Source: Pseudarthrobacter sulfonivorans
GTDB taxonomy: Bacteria > Actinomycetota > Actinomycetes > Actinomycetales > Micrococcaceae
Direction: 5' to 3'
Length of the DNA: 64,000 bases
Assembly: GCF_014712225.1 (NCBI RefSeq)
Contig: NZ_JACXBW010000002.1
Span: 310,001-374,000, forward strand
Both the position numbers and the translations under genes were made by a program. Shown one piece after another: positions 40,959 through 50,535 of this stretch. Within the stretch, counting starts at the first letter, position 1. Each line of letters begins with the position of its first letter. Under the pieces are notes generated by a model, which searched no databases, was not told the DNA's origin, and saw nothing but the letters and a program-made list of their open reading frames with translations.

Positions 40959-41066
40959 CTCAGGGCTCGCCGCCGAATTCCACCGTGGGCAGCAGCGACA
41001 AGCCCGCCGCAGAAGGTTCTCCTGTCGGGACGAGGTTGATGGGCAATCGCAGGAACTGCTGAATTA

Positions 41067-41468
41067 TCAGTATCCAAGAGTGCGGATCTTGGCGGCGCTG
41101 AATTCGTCGTCAGAGAGTGCGCCCTTCGCATGGAGCTCTGCGAGGAGAGCCAGTTCTGCCGCCACGGACCTTCTGCCCCGCATGTTGCCAAGCACTGCTC
41201 GATGGCCCGCGCGGGCCTCGGTCCGTGCTGGTTCCGGCATCCGCCCCGGCGGTGAGCTTTTGACGGCAATCGCGATGAGCAGGGTAATCGCAAGGACGCC
41301 TAACGCGATTCCCAAGGGGGCTCGAAATGGCTCTGTTGCATTTGCCAGGACTGAAATTACCGCTCCAGATGCAACTGCACCCGACCCAGCTACCCGAAGC
41401 CACCCCCGGGTGAAGCTGAACGCGAACAGGTATCCGCCGGGCTCTGTAGAAGCCGCATGCTGGTTCAT
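41067..41468 (-). CDS. Small membrane protein with SHOCT-like C-terminus
   Basis: The 133-residue protein has two membrane segments (about 12-42 and 48-68). The C-terminus SVAAELALLAELHAKGALSDDEFSAAKIRTLGY matches the SHOCT motif, a short helical tail common in actinobacterial membrane proteins. The function is unknown. The start at 41468 is chosen because the 12-residue extension lacks support. It is isolated between IclR and DUF1345 genes. Confidence 0.7.
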   Translation of the reverse strand: MNQHAASTEPGGYLFAFSFTRGWLRVAGSGAVASGAVISVLANATEPFRAPLGIALGVLAITLLIAIAVKSSPPGRMPEPARTEARAGHRAVLGNMRGRRSVAAELALLAELHAKGALSDDEFSAAKIRTLGY

Positions 41469-41592
41469 CTGCCGAGGATAGCCCTGCGAACAGGCATTGA
41501 ACATCCCTCGGAGGTTTGGCTGCCGTCGGCACGCGTAAGGCGGTCATTTCAGCCCCGGCGTCTGCCTGCGTAGTCCGTCCCGCATTCGCTGT

Positions 41593-42291
41593 CTAGTGGA
41601 TCAGGCCGGCGACGAGGTTGATGGTGGTGGCCAGAACGATAGTTCCCAGCAGATAGGACAGCAGCGCCTGGCGCAGCACGGTGGCGCGTACCGCTTCTGT
41701 CTTAAGGTCTGTGTCCGAGACCTGGAAGGTCATGCCGACCGTGAAAGCCAGGTAAGCGAAGTCCAGGTAGCGCGGTAGCTTGTCCTCGTTGAAGTCCACA
41801 CCGGCCCTGTCCCGGTAGTAGAGGGAGGCATAGCGAAGGGTGAAGAGCGTATGGACCAGGAACCAGGACAACGCCACACTCCCCAGAGCCATCGAGATGA
41901 TGGCCGCCTTCGTGCCCCCTTCGGCATTGGAGGCGTCCAGCAGAATGAGGGCCACCCCGGCGAAACTCGCCACCGTGGCACTCAAAACGAGTGCATCGGA
42001 GGCGCCCCTTCCCGGATCTTCGCGCCGCGCGTGGGCCGCCGTGGCTTCCGCCTGCAGCCGCCCGACGACGGCCCACACCCAGATGAGATAGGTCAGTGAC
42101 GCCGCCGCCCAGCCCATCGCTGGCGCGTACGCCCAGGAGTTCAACAAGGCCCCCACGACCAGAGCCGTACCCAGGCCCACAATGACCATCACCACGACCC
42201 GCAGGCGCGAACGATGGACCGGCCTGTTGAAACGCCACTCCGGGCCGGCCCTGTCAGGTGCATTCATAGGTCGATCATCCCATTCAGTCAT
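41593..42291 (-). CDS. DUF1345 membrane protein
   Basis: The 232-residue protein has about five membrane segments. The family hallmark HTLFTLRYASLYYRDR (about 145-160) and the following GVDFNEDKLPRYLDFAYLAFTVGMTFQVSDTD are clear. DUF1345 proteins occur widely without known function. A second start at 42267 (GGGATGAT upstream) would drop eight residues. It is a single gene, 244 bp from the divergent secreted protein. Confidence 0.88.
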   Translation of the reverse strand: MTEWDDRPMNAPDRAGPEWRFNRPVHRSRLRVVVMVIVGLGTALVVGALLNSWAYAPAMGWAAASLTYLIWVWAVVGRLQAEATAAHARREDPGRGASDALVLSATVASFAGVALILLDASNAEGGTKAAIISMALGSVALSWFLVHTLFTLRYASLYYRDRAGVDFNEDKLPRYLDFAYLAFTVGMTFQVSDTDLKTEAVRATVLRQALLSYLLGTIVLATTINLVAGLIH

Positions 42292-42535
42292 AGAACAAAC
42301 AGCGGCTGGCGGCCACGCCCCCTACTACCCGCCCGTAGCGTAGCGCCGCGTTTTGCCGGAGGAGCATACTGGAAACGCCGCTCAAGTCGATGGACGATTA
42401 CCTGTCCGGGCGGCTCGTTCACCGGCAGTTCCCGGGGAAAACGGCCGGCATCTCAACGAAGGTGGAAGACTCTCTTTCCACGCTTCGTATCCTTTGGACA
42501 GAAAATATTGGTCTCAGAGGGGTAGAAGATCAACA

Positions 42536-43069
42536 ATGAATCGCACCAAGACGAGGCTACTGTCGATGGCCGCCGCCACAGTCCTAGCCATGGGACTTGC
42601 TCCCGGAATTGCGGTCGCCCATGGCGGACCCGGGCACGGGGACTCGGACCACAGCGCCGACTGGCGGAACAATGACGATCAGCGCCGACTGGTCAGGATC
42701 CTGCGCCACGTGACCGACGACTATCGCTGGCTGGAGAACGCGGAGGCTGACGGCTACCAGAAAATTACCGAGTGCATCGAGCATCCCGGCGGGGCCATGG
42801 GCTTCCACTACGCGAAGCAGGAACTGATCGATGACAAGACCCGGGCCCGAAAGCCTGAAGTTCTCGTGTACATGCCGAATGAGGACGGGCGGTACAAGCT
42901 GGTAGCCGCTGAGTTCATATCGACCGCGGCCGAGCGGCCTTCGCTTGCCGGCCTCGACTTCGAGGACGGGCCGTTCCCCGGCTCCTACGCGCTCCATGCG
43001 TGGGTATGGCGGGACAACCCGGACGGCATGTTCGCGGCCTACAATCCGGACCTGAGCTGCCCGAAGTAG
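42536..43069 (+). CDS. Secreted His-containing protein of unknown function
   Basis: The 177-residue protein has a Sec signal (MNRTKTRLLSMAAATVLAMG to cleavage near AVAHGG). The mature protein starts with HGGPGHGDSDHSADW, rich in His and Asp, which could bind metal. Later ENAEADGYQKITECIEHPGGAMGFHYAKQELIDDK and EVLVYMPNEDGRYKLVAAEF resemble a family of secreted actinobacterial proteins without known function. ATG 42536 overlaps the stop of a 49-codon upstream frame of doubtful reality. Confidence 0.8.
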   Translation: MNRTKTRLLSMAAATVLAMGLAPGIAVAHGGPGHGDSDHSADWRNNDDQRRLVRILRHVTDDYRWLENAEADGYQKITECIEHPGGAMGFHYAKQELIDDKTRARKPEVLVYMPNEDGRYKLVAAEFISTAAERPSLAGLDFEDGPFPGSYALHAWVWRDNPDGMFAAYNPDLSCPK

Positions 43070-43074
43070 CACCA

Positions 43075-44598
43075 CTAGCGGTGGTCGGGCCTGTCGAGAC
43101 CCTCAACGCTAACCCGCACCCTGCAGTAAGCAGCCGGACGCTCCTGCAATTCGTGTTCAGGAGCGTCCTCGCGGGCCTCCCCTCGCCTTCTGGAGTCGCG
43201 GCGCGCCATGCGTTCCGCGGGGACGATCAGCACCAGTGCCGCGAGCAGGGCGGCGGCCAGCATGATCGATCCGCCGGCATAGGCGACGGCGACGCTCCCG
43301 GCGAGTGATCCCGCGTTGGCTGAGGCCGCCACCAGGACACCGACGCCCAGGGCACTGCCGAGCTGGTGCGAGGTGTTCACCAGACCGGAGGCGGCTCCGG
43401 CGTCGCGGGTGCTCACGCCTGCGATGCCCGCGGCGGTGAGCGGGGCGAATCCGAGGCCTTGACCGACGCCGATCAGCACCAGCGGCAGCGCGACCCCGGT
43501 GAGGTACGGGGTGGACGCCGTGATGGTGCTGAGCCAGGTCATGCCCGCCAGCGTCAGGGCGAGCCCGGCAGCCAAAAGGGATGCATTGCCGAATCGGTGC
43601 GTGAGCCGTGGGACAGCCAGTGCAACGAAGAAATTCACCACCGTCATGGGGAAGAAAGCAACGCCGGCCTGCAAGGGGTTGTAGCCGTAGACCCCTTGCA
43701 GGAACTGGGTGGTGAAGAAGAAGAAACCGATCATGGTGCCGGCAAACAGCAGCCGGGCCGCGTAGGCGCCGGCCCGTTCCCGGCTGGCGAACAGGTGCAG
43801 CGGCATGATGGGCTGCTCGACCCTCCGCTCGTTGAGCACCAGCAGGCTGAGGAGTACAAGGGCTGCGGCCAGGGCGGTGATCGTTTCAGGTGCCGCCCAG
43901 CCGGCCTCGACCGAGTGGACGATGGCGAAGACCAGGGCGCCCATGCCCAGAGTCGAGGCCACCGCACCGAACACGTCGAAGCGGCCGGACGAGCGCGGGG
44001 TCTCAGGGATGTATTTGACCGCGGCAAAGATCATGGCAACGCCGATGGGCACGTTGACGAAGAAGCCCGCCCGCCACGAAACCCATTCCGCGAGCGCGCC
44101 GCCGACCACCAGGCCCAGGCTGGCACCGATGCCGGCAACAGCGCCATAGGCGCCCACCGCGCGGGTGCGTTCCCGGCCGGCGGCGAACGTCGCCGTCAGC
44201 AACGACAGCGAGGAGGGCGCGACGACGGCGGCTCCGATTCCCTGAAGTGCCCGGGCAGCAACCAGCCACCAGTCGCTGGGGGCGACTCCGATCAGGAGGG
44301 ACGCGAAGGCGAACAACGCCAGGCCCGCGATGAACACCCGGCGCCGGCCCAGGACGTCCCCGAGACGGGCGCCGAGCAGCAACAGCCCGCCGAACACCAG
44401 CGTGTACGCGTTCTGGACCCACGACAATCCGGTCGGTGACAGGCCGAGCTCGGCCTGAAGGCTGGGCAGGCCGGTGAAGATGATCGAGTTGTCCAGGATG
44501 ATCATGAAGTAGCCCACGAGGATGATCGCCAGGATCGCCGTGGGGCGGACGTTGGTGGGCGGCGAGGCTGTGGTGGTGTTCAAGGTTGTCCTTCTCAT
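43075..44598 (-). CDS. DHA2-type MFS drug exporter
   Basis: The 507-residue protein has about fourteen membrane segments. ARLGDVLGRRRVFIAGL is the MFS loop motif, GYFMIILDNSIIFTGLPSLQAEL the first-helix DHA2 motif, and GVGQGLGFAPLTAAGIAGV the antiporter motif C region. It probably exports a hydrophobic or cationic compound in exchange for protons. It is divergent from the XRE regulator and convergent with the secreted protein, whose stop lies 5 bp away. ATG 44598 lacks a clear ribosome binding site; ATG 44625 is an alternative. Confidence 0.85.
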   Translation of the reverse strand: MRRTTLNTTTASPPTNVRPTAILAIILVGYFMIILDNSIIFTGLPSLQAELGLSPTGLSWVQNAYTLVFGGLLLLGARLGDVLGRRRVFIAGLALFAFASLLIGVAPSDWWLVAARALQGIGAAVVAPSSLSLLTATFAAGRERTRAVGAYGAVAGIGASLGLVVGGALAEWVSWRAGFFVNVPIGVAMIFAAVKYIPETPRSSGRFDVFGAVASTLGMGALVFAIVHSVEAGWAAPETITALAAALVLLSLLVLNERRVEQPIMPLHLFASRERAGAYAARLLFAGTMIGFFFFTTQFLQGVYGYNPLQAGVAFFPMTVVNFFVALAVPRLTHRFGNASLLAAGLALTLAGMTWLSTITASTPYLTGVALPLVLIGVGQGLGFAPLTAAGIAGVSTRDAGAASGLVNTSHQLGSALGVGVLVAASANAGSLAGSVAVAYAGGSIMLAAALLAALVLIVPAERMARRDSRRRGEAREDAPEHELQERPAAYCRVRVSVEGLDRPDHR

Positions 44599-44775
44599 TG
44601 GCGGATCGCCGGCAGTTGTCCACATGCCTGCGTATCCACTTCACCACTGAGGGAGAAACCGCGGGAGTGGCCCCTGTTCCAGGTACGGGCAGACCACCCT
44701 TCAGCAGGCGGCCGGCCTGAAGGGGTGTACTGTCAGGCCCTCCCACCCGCCGGGGGTCGGCCGTAGCCTGAGAGC

Positions 44776-45657
44776 ATGGACAGCCGAAATGATGTGAGTG
44801 AATTCCTGCGATCCCGCCGGGCCAAGGTAACGCCTGAACAGGTGAACCTGATTGTCGGCAGCAACCGGCGGGTGCCGGGTCTCCGGCGGGAAGAAGTGGC
44901 CACCCTGGCGTCGGTCAGTGTGGACTACTATGCCCGCCTGGAACGCGGCAATCTCACCGGCGTCTCTGATGAAGTGCTCGAATCCATCGCGCACGCCCTC
45001 AGGCTTGACGAAGCCGAGACCGCGCACCTCTTTGCGCTCGCCCGCGCCGCCCGGCCCGGGCCGGCCCGCCGGAAGCGCGCAGCCAAAGAGCAGGAGCTGC
45101 GGCCCAGCCTGCAACGGTTCATGGATGCCATCACCGGCGCCCCCACCTGGGTGCGCAACGAACGCATGGACTTCGTCGCGGCCAATCCGCTGGGCCGCGC
45201 CCTCTACGCCCCCGTCCTTGCGGACCGCGTTCAGCCCGCGAACACCGCGCGTTTTCTGTTCCTCAACCCTGAAGCGCCCACGTTCTTCCCGGACTGGGAA
45301 CAGAACGCCAACGACGTCGTCGCCACCCTGCGCGGCTACGCCGGCCGGCAGCCGCACGACCGCAGTCTCTCGGACCTGATCGGTGAGCTCGCAACCCGGA
45401 GCGAGGAATTCCGCACCCGCTGGGCCGCCCACAACGTCCGGTTCCACCGAACCGGTCTTAAGCGCATCCACCACCCCGTCGTCGGGGACCTCGAGCTCAG
45501 CTATGAGGCGATGGAACTGCCGGCCAATCCTGGCTGGACAATGTTCGCCTACACGGCCGAGCCCGGCTCAGCCAGCGACGAACGCCTGAGCCTGCTCGCC
45601 AGCTGGGCGGCAACCACCGCCAGCGAACTCCCCGCCACCGCCTCGACTGAGCGCTGA
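44776..45657 (+). CDS. XRE regulator with MmyB-like ligand domain
   Basis: The 293-residue protein has an N-terminal HTH (about 10-80, LRREEVATLASVSVDYYARLERGNLTGVSDEVLESIAHAL) and the MmyB-like PAS-type ligand-binding domain (about 105-270, TWVRNERMDFVAANPLGRALYAPV). Such regulators bind fatty acids in studied actinobacterial members and often sit beside SDR or exporter genes. It is divergent from the DHA2 exporter and followed by an NmrA-like gene and an aldo-keto reductase, all of which it may control. Confidence 0.88.
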   Translation: MDSRNDVSEFLRSRRAKVTPEQVNLIVGSNRRVPGLRREEVATLASVSVDYYARLERGNLTGVSDEVLESIAHALRLDEAETAHLFALARAARPGPARRKRAAKEQELRPSLQRFMDAITGAPTWVRNERMDFVAANPLGRALYAPVLADRVQPANTARFLFLNPEAPTFFPDWEQNANDVVATLRGYAGRQPHDRSLSDLIGELATRSEEFRTRWAAHNVRFHRTGLKRIHHPVVGDLELSYEAMELPANPGWTMFAYTAEPGSASDERLSLLASWAATTASELPATASTER

Positions 45658-45678
45658 CATCCTCCGAGAAAGAGCACC

Positions 45679-46479
45679 ATGGCACAGAACTTGAAAAAAC
45701 CCCGCACCGTGCTCGTTGTCGGTGCGACCGGAAGCGTCGGCCGCCACGTCGTGGCGGAGGCAGTACGTCAGGGTTACACGACGCGGGCCCTCGTGCGGGA
45801 CGCCGCGCGCGCAGGCCGGCTCGACGCTGCCGCTGAGAAAGCAGTGGGCGACCTGACCCGGGCCGAGACGCTGGCCGACGCCGTCGCTGACGTTGATGCC
45901 GTCGTCTTCACCCAAGGCTCCGCGTACGGCGATGCCGCGGCAGCGGAAGCGGTGGACTATGGCGCCGTAAAAAACGTGCTCGAGGCACTCGGTGGCCGGC
46001 GCGTGCGCATTGCACTCATGACAGCCATCGGGGTGACCCGGCGCGGCGGGACCCACGACTGGAAGCGGCGCAGCGAACGCCTGGTCCGGGCCAGCGGCAA
46101 TGCCTACATCATCGTCCGCCCCGGCTGGTTCGACTACAACGATGACGACCAGTTGGTGATCACACTGCTGCAGGGCGATACCCGCCACGCCGGAAGTCCG
46201 GCGGACGGCGCCATCGCCCGTCACCAGATCGCCCGGGTTCTGGTCGACAGCCTCGCCTCAGACGCATCCGATCACCTGACGTTCGAACTTGTCGCCGAGC
46301 ACGGACCCGCTCAGGATGACCTGGACCCCGTCTTCGGTGCCTTGGACAAGGATCCGGTGGGTTCGCCCGACGGAGTACGGGACCAAGCGAACATGCCGGC
46401 CGAAGCTGAACCGGACCGCGTACGTAAAGATCTCCGAGCGGCGGGCGCAGATCACCGGGCAGCAAATCACCAGGCATAG
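45679..46479 (+). CDS. NmrA/SDR-type NAD(P)-binding protein
   Basis: The 266-residue protein has the VLVVGATGSVGRHVVAEAVRQGY cofactor motif and the atypical-SDR middle section AIGVTRRGGTHDWKRRSERLVRASG. It lacks a YxxxK pair in the normal place, as many NmrA-like proteins do, so it may sense redox state or act as a reductase. The C-terminal 40 residues are charged and variable. It is 21 bp after the XRE gene and 56 bp before the aldo-keto reductase. Confidence 0.82.
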   Translation: MAQNLKKPRTVLVVGATGSVGRHVVAEAVRQGYTTRALVRDAARAGRLDAAAEKAVGDLTRAETLADAVADVDAVVFTQGSAYGDAAAAEAVDYGAVKNVLEALGGRRVRIALMTAIGVTRRGGTHDWKRRSERLVRASGNAYIIVRPGWFDYNDDDQLVITLLQGDTRHAGSPADGAIARHQIARVLVDSLASDASDHLTFELVAEHGPAQDDLDPVFGALDKDPVGSPDGVRDQANMPAEAEPDRVRKDLRAAGADHRAANHQA

Positions 46480-46535
46480 CAACCGATACCCGGTTCAGCG
46501 CCCGCACGGACAGCACGCAACAGACAGGGAGAATC

Positions 46536-47552
46536 ATGGAATACCGCCTCTTGGGACGGACCGGAGTCGAAGTCAGCCCGCTGTGCCTGGGCACGATGAT
46601 GTTCGGCGCCTGGGGCAACAAGGACGTTGACGACTCGATCCGCATCATCCACCGTGCAATGGACGCCGGCATCAACTTCATCGACACGGCCGATGTCTAC
46701 TCGGCAGGTGAATCGGAAGAGATCGTTGGAAAGGCCCTGAGGGGCCGGCGCGACGACGTCGTGCTCGCCACCAAGTTCTTCATGCCGATGGGAAAAGAAC
46801 CCAACCGCAGCGGCGGCTCCCGGAAGTGGATCATGCAGGCGGTGGAGAACTCACTCCGGCGCCTCGGCACCGACTACATCGACCTGTACCAGGTACACCG
46901 TCCCAGCGCGGTGATGGACGTCGAGGAGACCCTGGGCGCCCTCACGGACCTGGTCCGCCAAGGCAAGGTCCGGTACATTGGATCCTCCTCGTACTCCGGC
47001 AGCCAAATCGTCGAAGCGCAGGTCGCCTCCCGTGAGCGCAACCTCGCCCGGTTCGTCACCGAACAGCCGCCGTACTCAATCCTTGTCCGCGGCATCGAAC
47101 AGGACGTGCTGCCCACCACAGAACGCCATGGCATGGGCACCCTGACCTACAGCCCCCTGGCCGGCGGATGGCTCTCCGGCAAGTGGCGCAAGGACACCGC
47201 ACCGACCCCCACCTCGGCGGCACGCCCGAAGGCCCGCTTCGACATGACGAGCGGCGCCAACCAGCAGAAGCTCGAGGTTGTCGATGCACTGGCGCGTGTC
47301 GCGGAGGAAGCTGGAATCAGCCTCATTGACCTCGCCCTCGGCTTTGTGATCAACCACCCGGGGGTCACCTCCGCGATCATCGGGCCCCGCACGATGGATC
47401 AGCTCGAGTCCCAGCTGCCCGCGGCCGACGTGAAGCTGTCAGTCGAGGTTCTCGACCGGATCGACGGCCTGGTTGCCCCCGGGCTGACGCTGAATCCCGA
47501 CGACAACAGCTACGGCGCCAACGAACTGACTGCCGCGGCACGCCGCCGCTGA
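46536..47552 (+). CDS. Aldo-keto reductase
   Basis: The 338-residue protein has the AKR catalytic set. Asp is in NFIDTADVYSAGESE, with Tyr in that same segment, Lys is in VVLATKFFMP, and His is in YIDLYQVHRPS. The C-terminal LGFVINHPGVTSAIIGPRTMDQLESQL is the cofactor 2'-phosphate site, favouring NADPH. It should reduce an aldehyde or ketone. It is the third gene of the XRE-led group. Confidence 0.9.
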   Translation: MEYRLLGRTGVEVSPLCLGTMMFGAWGNKDVDDSIRIIHRAMDAGINFIDTADVYSAGESEEIVGKALRGRRDDVVLATKFFMPMGKEPNRSGGSRKWIMQAVENSLRRLGTDYIDLYQVHRPSAVMDVEETLGALTDLVRQGKVRYIGSSSYSGSQIVEAQVASRERNLARFVTEQPPYSILVRGIEQDVLPTTERHGMGTLTYSPLAGGWLSGKWRKDTAPTPTSAARPKARFDMTSGANQQKLEVVDALARVAEEAGISLIDLALGFVINHPGVTSAIIGPRTMDQLESQLPAADVKLSVEVLDRIDGLVAPGLTLNPDDNSYGANELTAAARRR

Positions 47553-47593
47553 CGCCGCGGCAGGGTCAGGTAGTTTGGGCCGGCAAACCCGAA

Positions 47594-47932
47594 TCAGGGA
47601 CGGTCGGTCTTGACCACCGTGAACAGCACCGCCGAGTCCTCGTCTGCCTCAAGGCTGTGCAGCCCGTCCGGCACGATCAGGAGATCCCCCGCCTTACCCT
47701 GCCAGGACTCGGCTCCGGCCCGGAGCCTGACCGACCCTTTGATGACGTAGACCGTGGCCTCGCCGGGGTTCTGGTGTTCGCTGAGCTGCGTGCCCGCGCG
47801 AAACGCCATGACCGTCTGCCGGAGCCTCTTTTCATGCCCGCCGTAAGCAGTGTCGGCGGCGCGTCCGCTCGAGGCCGCCACGGCGGCTGTGATCTGCTGG
47901 CGGGCCAGGGCCTCTATCGATATCTTCTGCAT
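47594..47932 (-). CDS. Cupin-domain protein
   Basis: The 112-residue protein is one cupin barrel, with GTQLSEHQNPGEATVYVIKGSVRLRAG as motif 1 and GDLLIVPDGLHSLEADEDSAVLF as motif 2. The metal ligands are reduced: HQN-PGE in motif 1 and LHS in motif 2. It may be an enzyme or sensor. An alternative GTG at 47956 would add eight residues and has a G-rich sequence just before it. It is convergent with the aldo-keto reductase. Confidence 0.8.
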   Translation of the reverse strand: MQKISIEALARQQITAAVAASSGRAADTAYGGHEKRLRQTVMAFRAGTQLSEHQNPGEATVYVIKGSVRLRAGAESWQGKAGDLLIVPDGLHSLEADEDSAVLFTVVKTDRP

Positions 47933-48040
47933 GAGGACACCGTACCCACAATGCACTCCCCCCGTCGCGGGGCCGCATAAAAAGTCAAGGAACCCAGCCC
48001 GGTTGTCGGCAGCAGCTCACTTGCCTGCCGACGTCGAAGA

Positions 48041-48076
48041 GCCGTGGGCACCTTCGAAAGAGAAGGTGCCCACGGC
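48041..48076. terminator. Perfect 15-bp hairpin after the fdhA-like gene
   Basis: GCCGTGGGCACCTTC (48041-48055) and GAAGGTGCCCACGGC (48062-48076) form a perfect stem with loop GAAAGA. It lies 33 bp beyond the minus-strand stop at 48110. The stem resembles that at 22990 (AGCCGTGG start). Confidence 0.75.
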
Positions 48077-48109
48077 GTTCGTCATGACTTGATGCAGGGG
48101 CCTTTCGCC

Positions 48110-49324
48110 TTAGCTGAGATAGCCGTTCGGGTTGAGGACGTACTTCGTGGCTGCACCGGCGTCGAATTCGGCATAGCCCCTCGGAGCGTCTTCAAGGCTG
48201 ATCGCCTTCGCGTTGACGTTCTTGGCGATGTTCACCTTGTCGTTCAGGATGGCCATCATCAGCTGGCGGTTGTACTTCATCACCGGGCACTGGCCGGTAG
48301 TGAAGCTGAGCGACTTCGCCCAGCCCGTGCCGAGGCTCAGGCTGAGGGAACCGGTCTTGGCAGCCTCGTCGATTCCGCCCGGATCGCCGGTGACGTACAG
48401 CCCCGGAATGCCCAGGGCGCCGCCGGCCGCGGTGATCTCCATCAGCGAGTTCAGCACCGTGGCGGGTGCTTCCTTCGCGTCGTGGCCGTGGCCGCGCGCC
48501 TCGAAGCCCACGGCATCGACGCCGCAGTCCACCTCCGGTACACCCAGGATCTGCTCGATCTGCTCCGCCGGGCCGCCCTTGGTGAGGTCGACCGTTTCGC
48601 AGCCAAAGCTGCGCGCCCTCGCCAGCCGGTCCTCGTTGAGGTCCCCCACAATCACGACGGCGGCACCGAGCAAATGCGCGCTCGTGGCCGCTGCGAGGCC
48701 AACCGGACCCGCGCCGGCCACATACACCGTGGAACCGACGCCCACCCCGGCGGAAACCGCCCCGTGGAAGCCGGTGGGGAAAATGTCCGACAGCATGGTC
48801 AGGTCCATCATCTTCTCCAGGGCCTGGTCCTTGTCCGGGAACTTCAGCAGGTTCCAGTCCGCGTAGGGAACCAGGACGTAGTTGGCCTGGCCACCGACCC
48901 AGCCGCCCATGTCCACGTATCCATAGGCACTGCCCGGCCGGTCCGGATTCACGTTCAGGCAGATGCCCGTTTTACGTTCCTTGCAGTTCCGGCACCGGCC
49001 GCAGGAGATGTTGAACGGCACCGAACAGATGTCCCCCACTTTGATGAACTCGACGCCGGGCCCCACTTCAACCACCTCGCCCGTGATCTCGTGCCCGAGC
49101 ACCAGGTTGGCCGGCGCCGTGGTGCGCCCGCGGACCATGTGCTGGTCAGAACCGCAGATGTTAGTGGCCACGGTCCTCAGGATGACCCCGTGCGGTACGG
49201 CACGCCCGACGTTCGCCGGGTTGACGCCCGGACCGTCCTTGAGTTCGAAGGTTGGATAGTCGATGTCGATCACCTCGACCTTGCCGGGCTCCTTGTAGGC
49301 AACGGCTTTGTTCCCTGTCATCAT
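48110..49324 (-). CDS. fdhA: Glutathione-independent formaldehyde dehydrogenase-like zinc enzyme
   Basis: The 404-residue zinc-dependent alcohol dehydrogenase has the catalytic zinc ligands in NICGSDQHMVRG and LGHEITGEV. The structural-zinc cysteines are in SCGRCRNCKERKTGICLNV, and the Rossmann motif is VYVAGAGPVGLAAA. The C-terminal GIPGLYVTGDPGGIDEAAKTGSLSL insert is typical of Pseudomonas putida-type formaldehyde dehydrogenase, which holds NAD tightly and acts on formaldehyde or other aldehydes. The symbol is by family; the aldehyde is not shown. Confidence 0.87.
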   Translation of the reverse strand: MMTGNKAVAYKEPGKVEVIDIDYPTFELKDGPGVNPANVGRAVPHGVILRTVATNICGSDQHMVRGRTTAPANLVLGHEITGEVVEVGPGVEFIKVGDICSVPFNISCGRCRNCKERKTGICLNVNPDRPGSAYGYVDMGGWVGGQANYVLVPYADWNLLKFPDKDQALEKMMDLTMLSDIFPTGFHGAVSAGVGVGSTVYVAGAGPVGLAAATSAHLLGAAVVIVGDLNEDRLARARSFGCETVDLTKGGPAEQIEQILGVPEVDCGVDAVGFEARGHGHDAKEAPATVLNSLMEITAAGGALGIPGLYVTGDPGGIDEAAKTGSLSLSLGTGWAKSLSFTTGQCPVMKYNRQLMMAILNDKVNIAKNVNAKAISLEDAPRGYAEFDAGAATKYVLNPNGYLS

Positions 49325-49587
49325 GCTCTCCTCTTGTCAGCGCAGCGCTCCCGGTAGGGGCGCGGCGGATCATAAAGTGTTGCGATGGACCTCCGGGTGC
49401 AGGGGCTGCCCACGTCCTGAGCAGCTGGATGTCTTCCTGCCGTCGGAGGTCTGGCCAGTCTAGGCATGCCCCTCAGAAAGGGCCATAGCCCGCGCCCCCT
49501 TTCTCCTCCCCCGCTACGGGTGCGCCACCCTTGAGGGGTTCTTCGGTCTGGAGAAGCCGCCGGATGATCTGACCTCCGCAGCGCCCG

Positions 49588-50535
49588 TTAGCGCCCGGCG
49601 CCTCCGCCCAGCACCACGTTCACGGGTTCCTTGCCAGCCTGCAGCAGCCCGATCTGCTTGCGGATGAGCCGCGCCATCCGGGGCAGCATGGCCGTGCTGG
49701 CGCCGCCAACGTGAGGCGTGATCAGCACGCCCGGCACGGTCCACAAGGGATGGTCCTGCGGCAACGGTTCCGGGTCCGTTACGTCCAGGGCAGCCCGCAG
49801 CCGGCCCGTTGACGTCTCCCGGAGCAGGGCGTCCGTGTCCGCCACCGGACCGCGTGCGATGTTCACCAGCAGCGCACCGTCCGGCATTGCCGCCAGGAAC
49901 TTGCCATCCACCAGGTGCCGGGTCTGCTCGTCCAGGGGAACGCTGACCACCACGATGTCGTGCAGCGGCAGTTGCTCGTACAGGGAATCAATCCCGTAAA
50001 TTTTGCCGCCTTCATCGTCCCGGGCCCGGCTGGCAAGCCGCGTCACCTCAGTTTCGAACGGCAGCAGCCGGGCCTCAATGGCCTTCCCCACTCCTCCATA
50101 GCCCACCAGGAGCACCCGCCGGTCCGCCAGGCTGGGGCGCTGCCCGTGGTCCCAGGTTCCCGTCGCCGCATTCCGCGCAAACTCCGCGATCCCCCGCTGG
50201 CTGGCGATGATCATGCCCACCGCAAGTTCCGCCGTCGATGTCTCATGCACTCCCGCAGCGTTGGCAAAACGGCACCCGGCGGGAAGAACCGCCGCGACGC
50301 CGTCGTACCCAATCGCCTGGCTCTGCACCAGCCCCACTTCGATGCCGGCGAGCGCCGTGAGTGCGTCCGGCTTCCCCATGTAGGGCGGCACCACCAGGTC
50401 GAACTGGTCCGCCGGCGCATCGCCGGTCAGGTCCCACAGGAACAGTTCGACGGCGGCGGGCGGCTCCACCGCGTCCGCCAGCTCCTGGCTGGGCAGGCTC
50501 ACCCGTAGGTTCCGTATCGCAATCAAACCGGACAT
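49588..50535 (-). CDS. D-2-hydroxyacid dehydrogenase
   Basis: The 315-residue protein has the NAD-binding motif VLLVGYGGVGKAIEARLLPFETEV and the catalytic set: Arg in NIARGPVADTDAL, Glu in VTDPEPLPQDHPLW and His in LITPHVGGAS. These enzymes interconvert 2-oxo acids and D-2-hydroxy acids. It is a lone gene, with 260 bp of noncoding sequence to the FdhA-like gene. The physiological acid is unknown. Confidence 0.88.
   Translation of the reverse strand: MSGLIAIRNLRVSLPSQELADAVEPPAAVELFLWDLTGDAPADQFDLVVPPYMGKPDALTALAGIEVGLVQSQAIGYDGVAAVLPAGCRFANAAGVHETSTAELAVGMIIASQRGIAEFARNAATGTWDHGQRPSLADRRVLLVGYGGVGKAIEARLLPFETEVTRLASRARDDEGGKIYGIDSLYEQLPLHDIVVVSVPLDEQTRHLVDGKFLAAMPDGALLVNIARGPVADTDALLRETSTGRLRAALDVTDPEPLPQDHPLWTVPGVLITPHVGGASTAMLPRMARLIRKQIGLLQAGKEPVNVVLGGGAGR

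Noticed and set aside
42390..42539. A 49-codon frame whose stop overlaps the start of the secreted-protein gene
   Set aside because: Third-position GC falls in its second half, which looks like promoter sequence, and the product is not recognised. It could be a leader but there is too little support.
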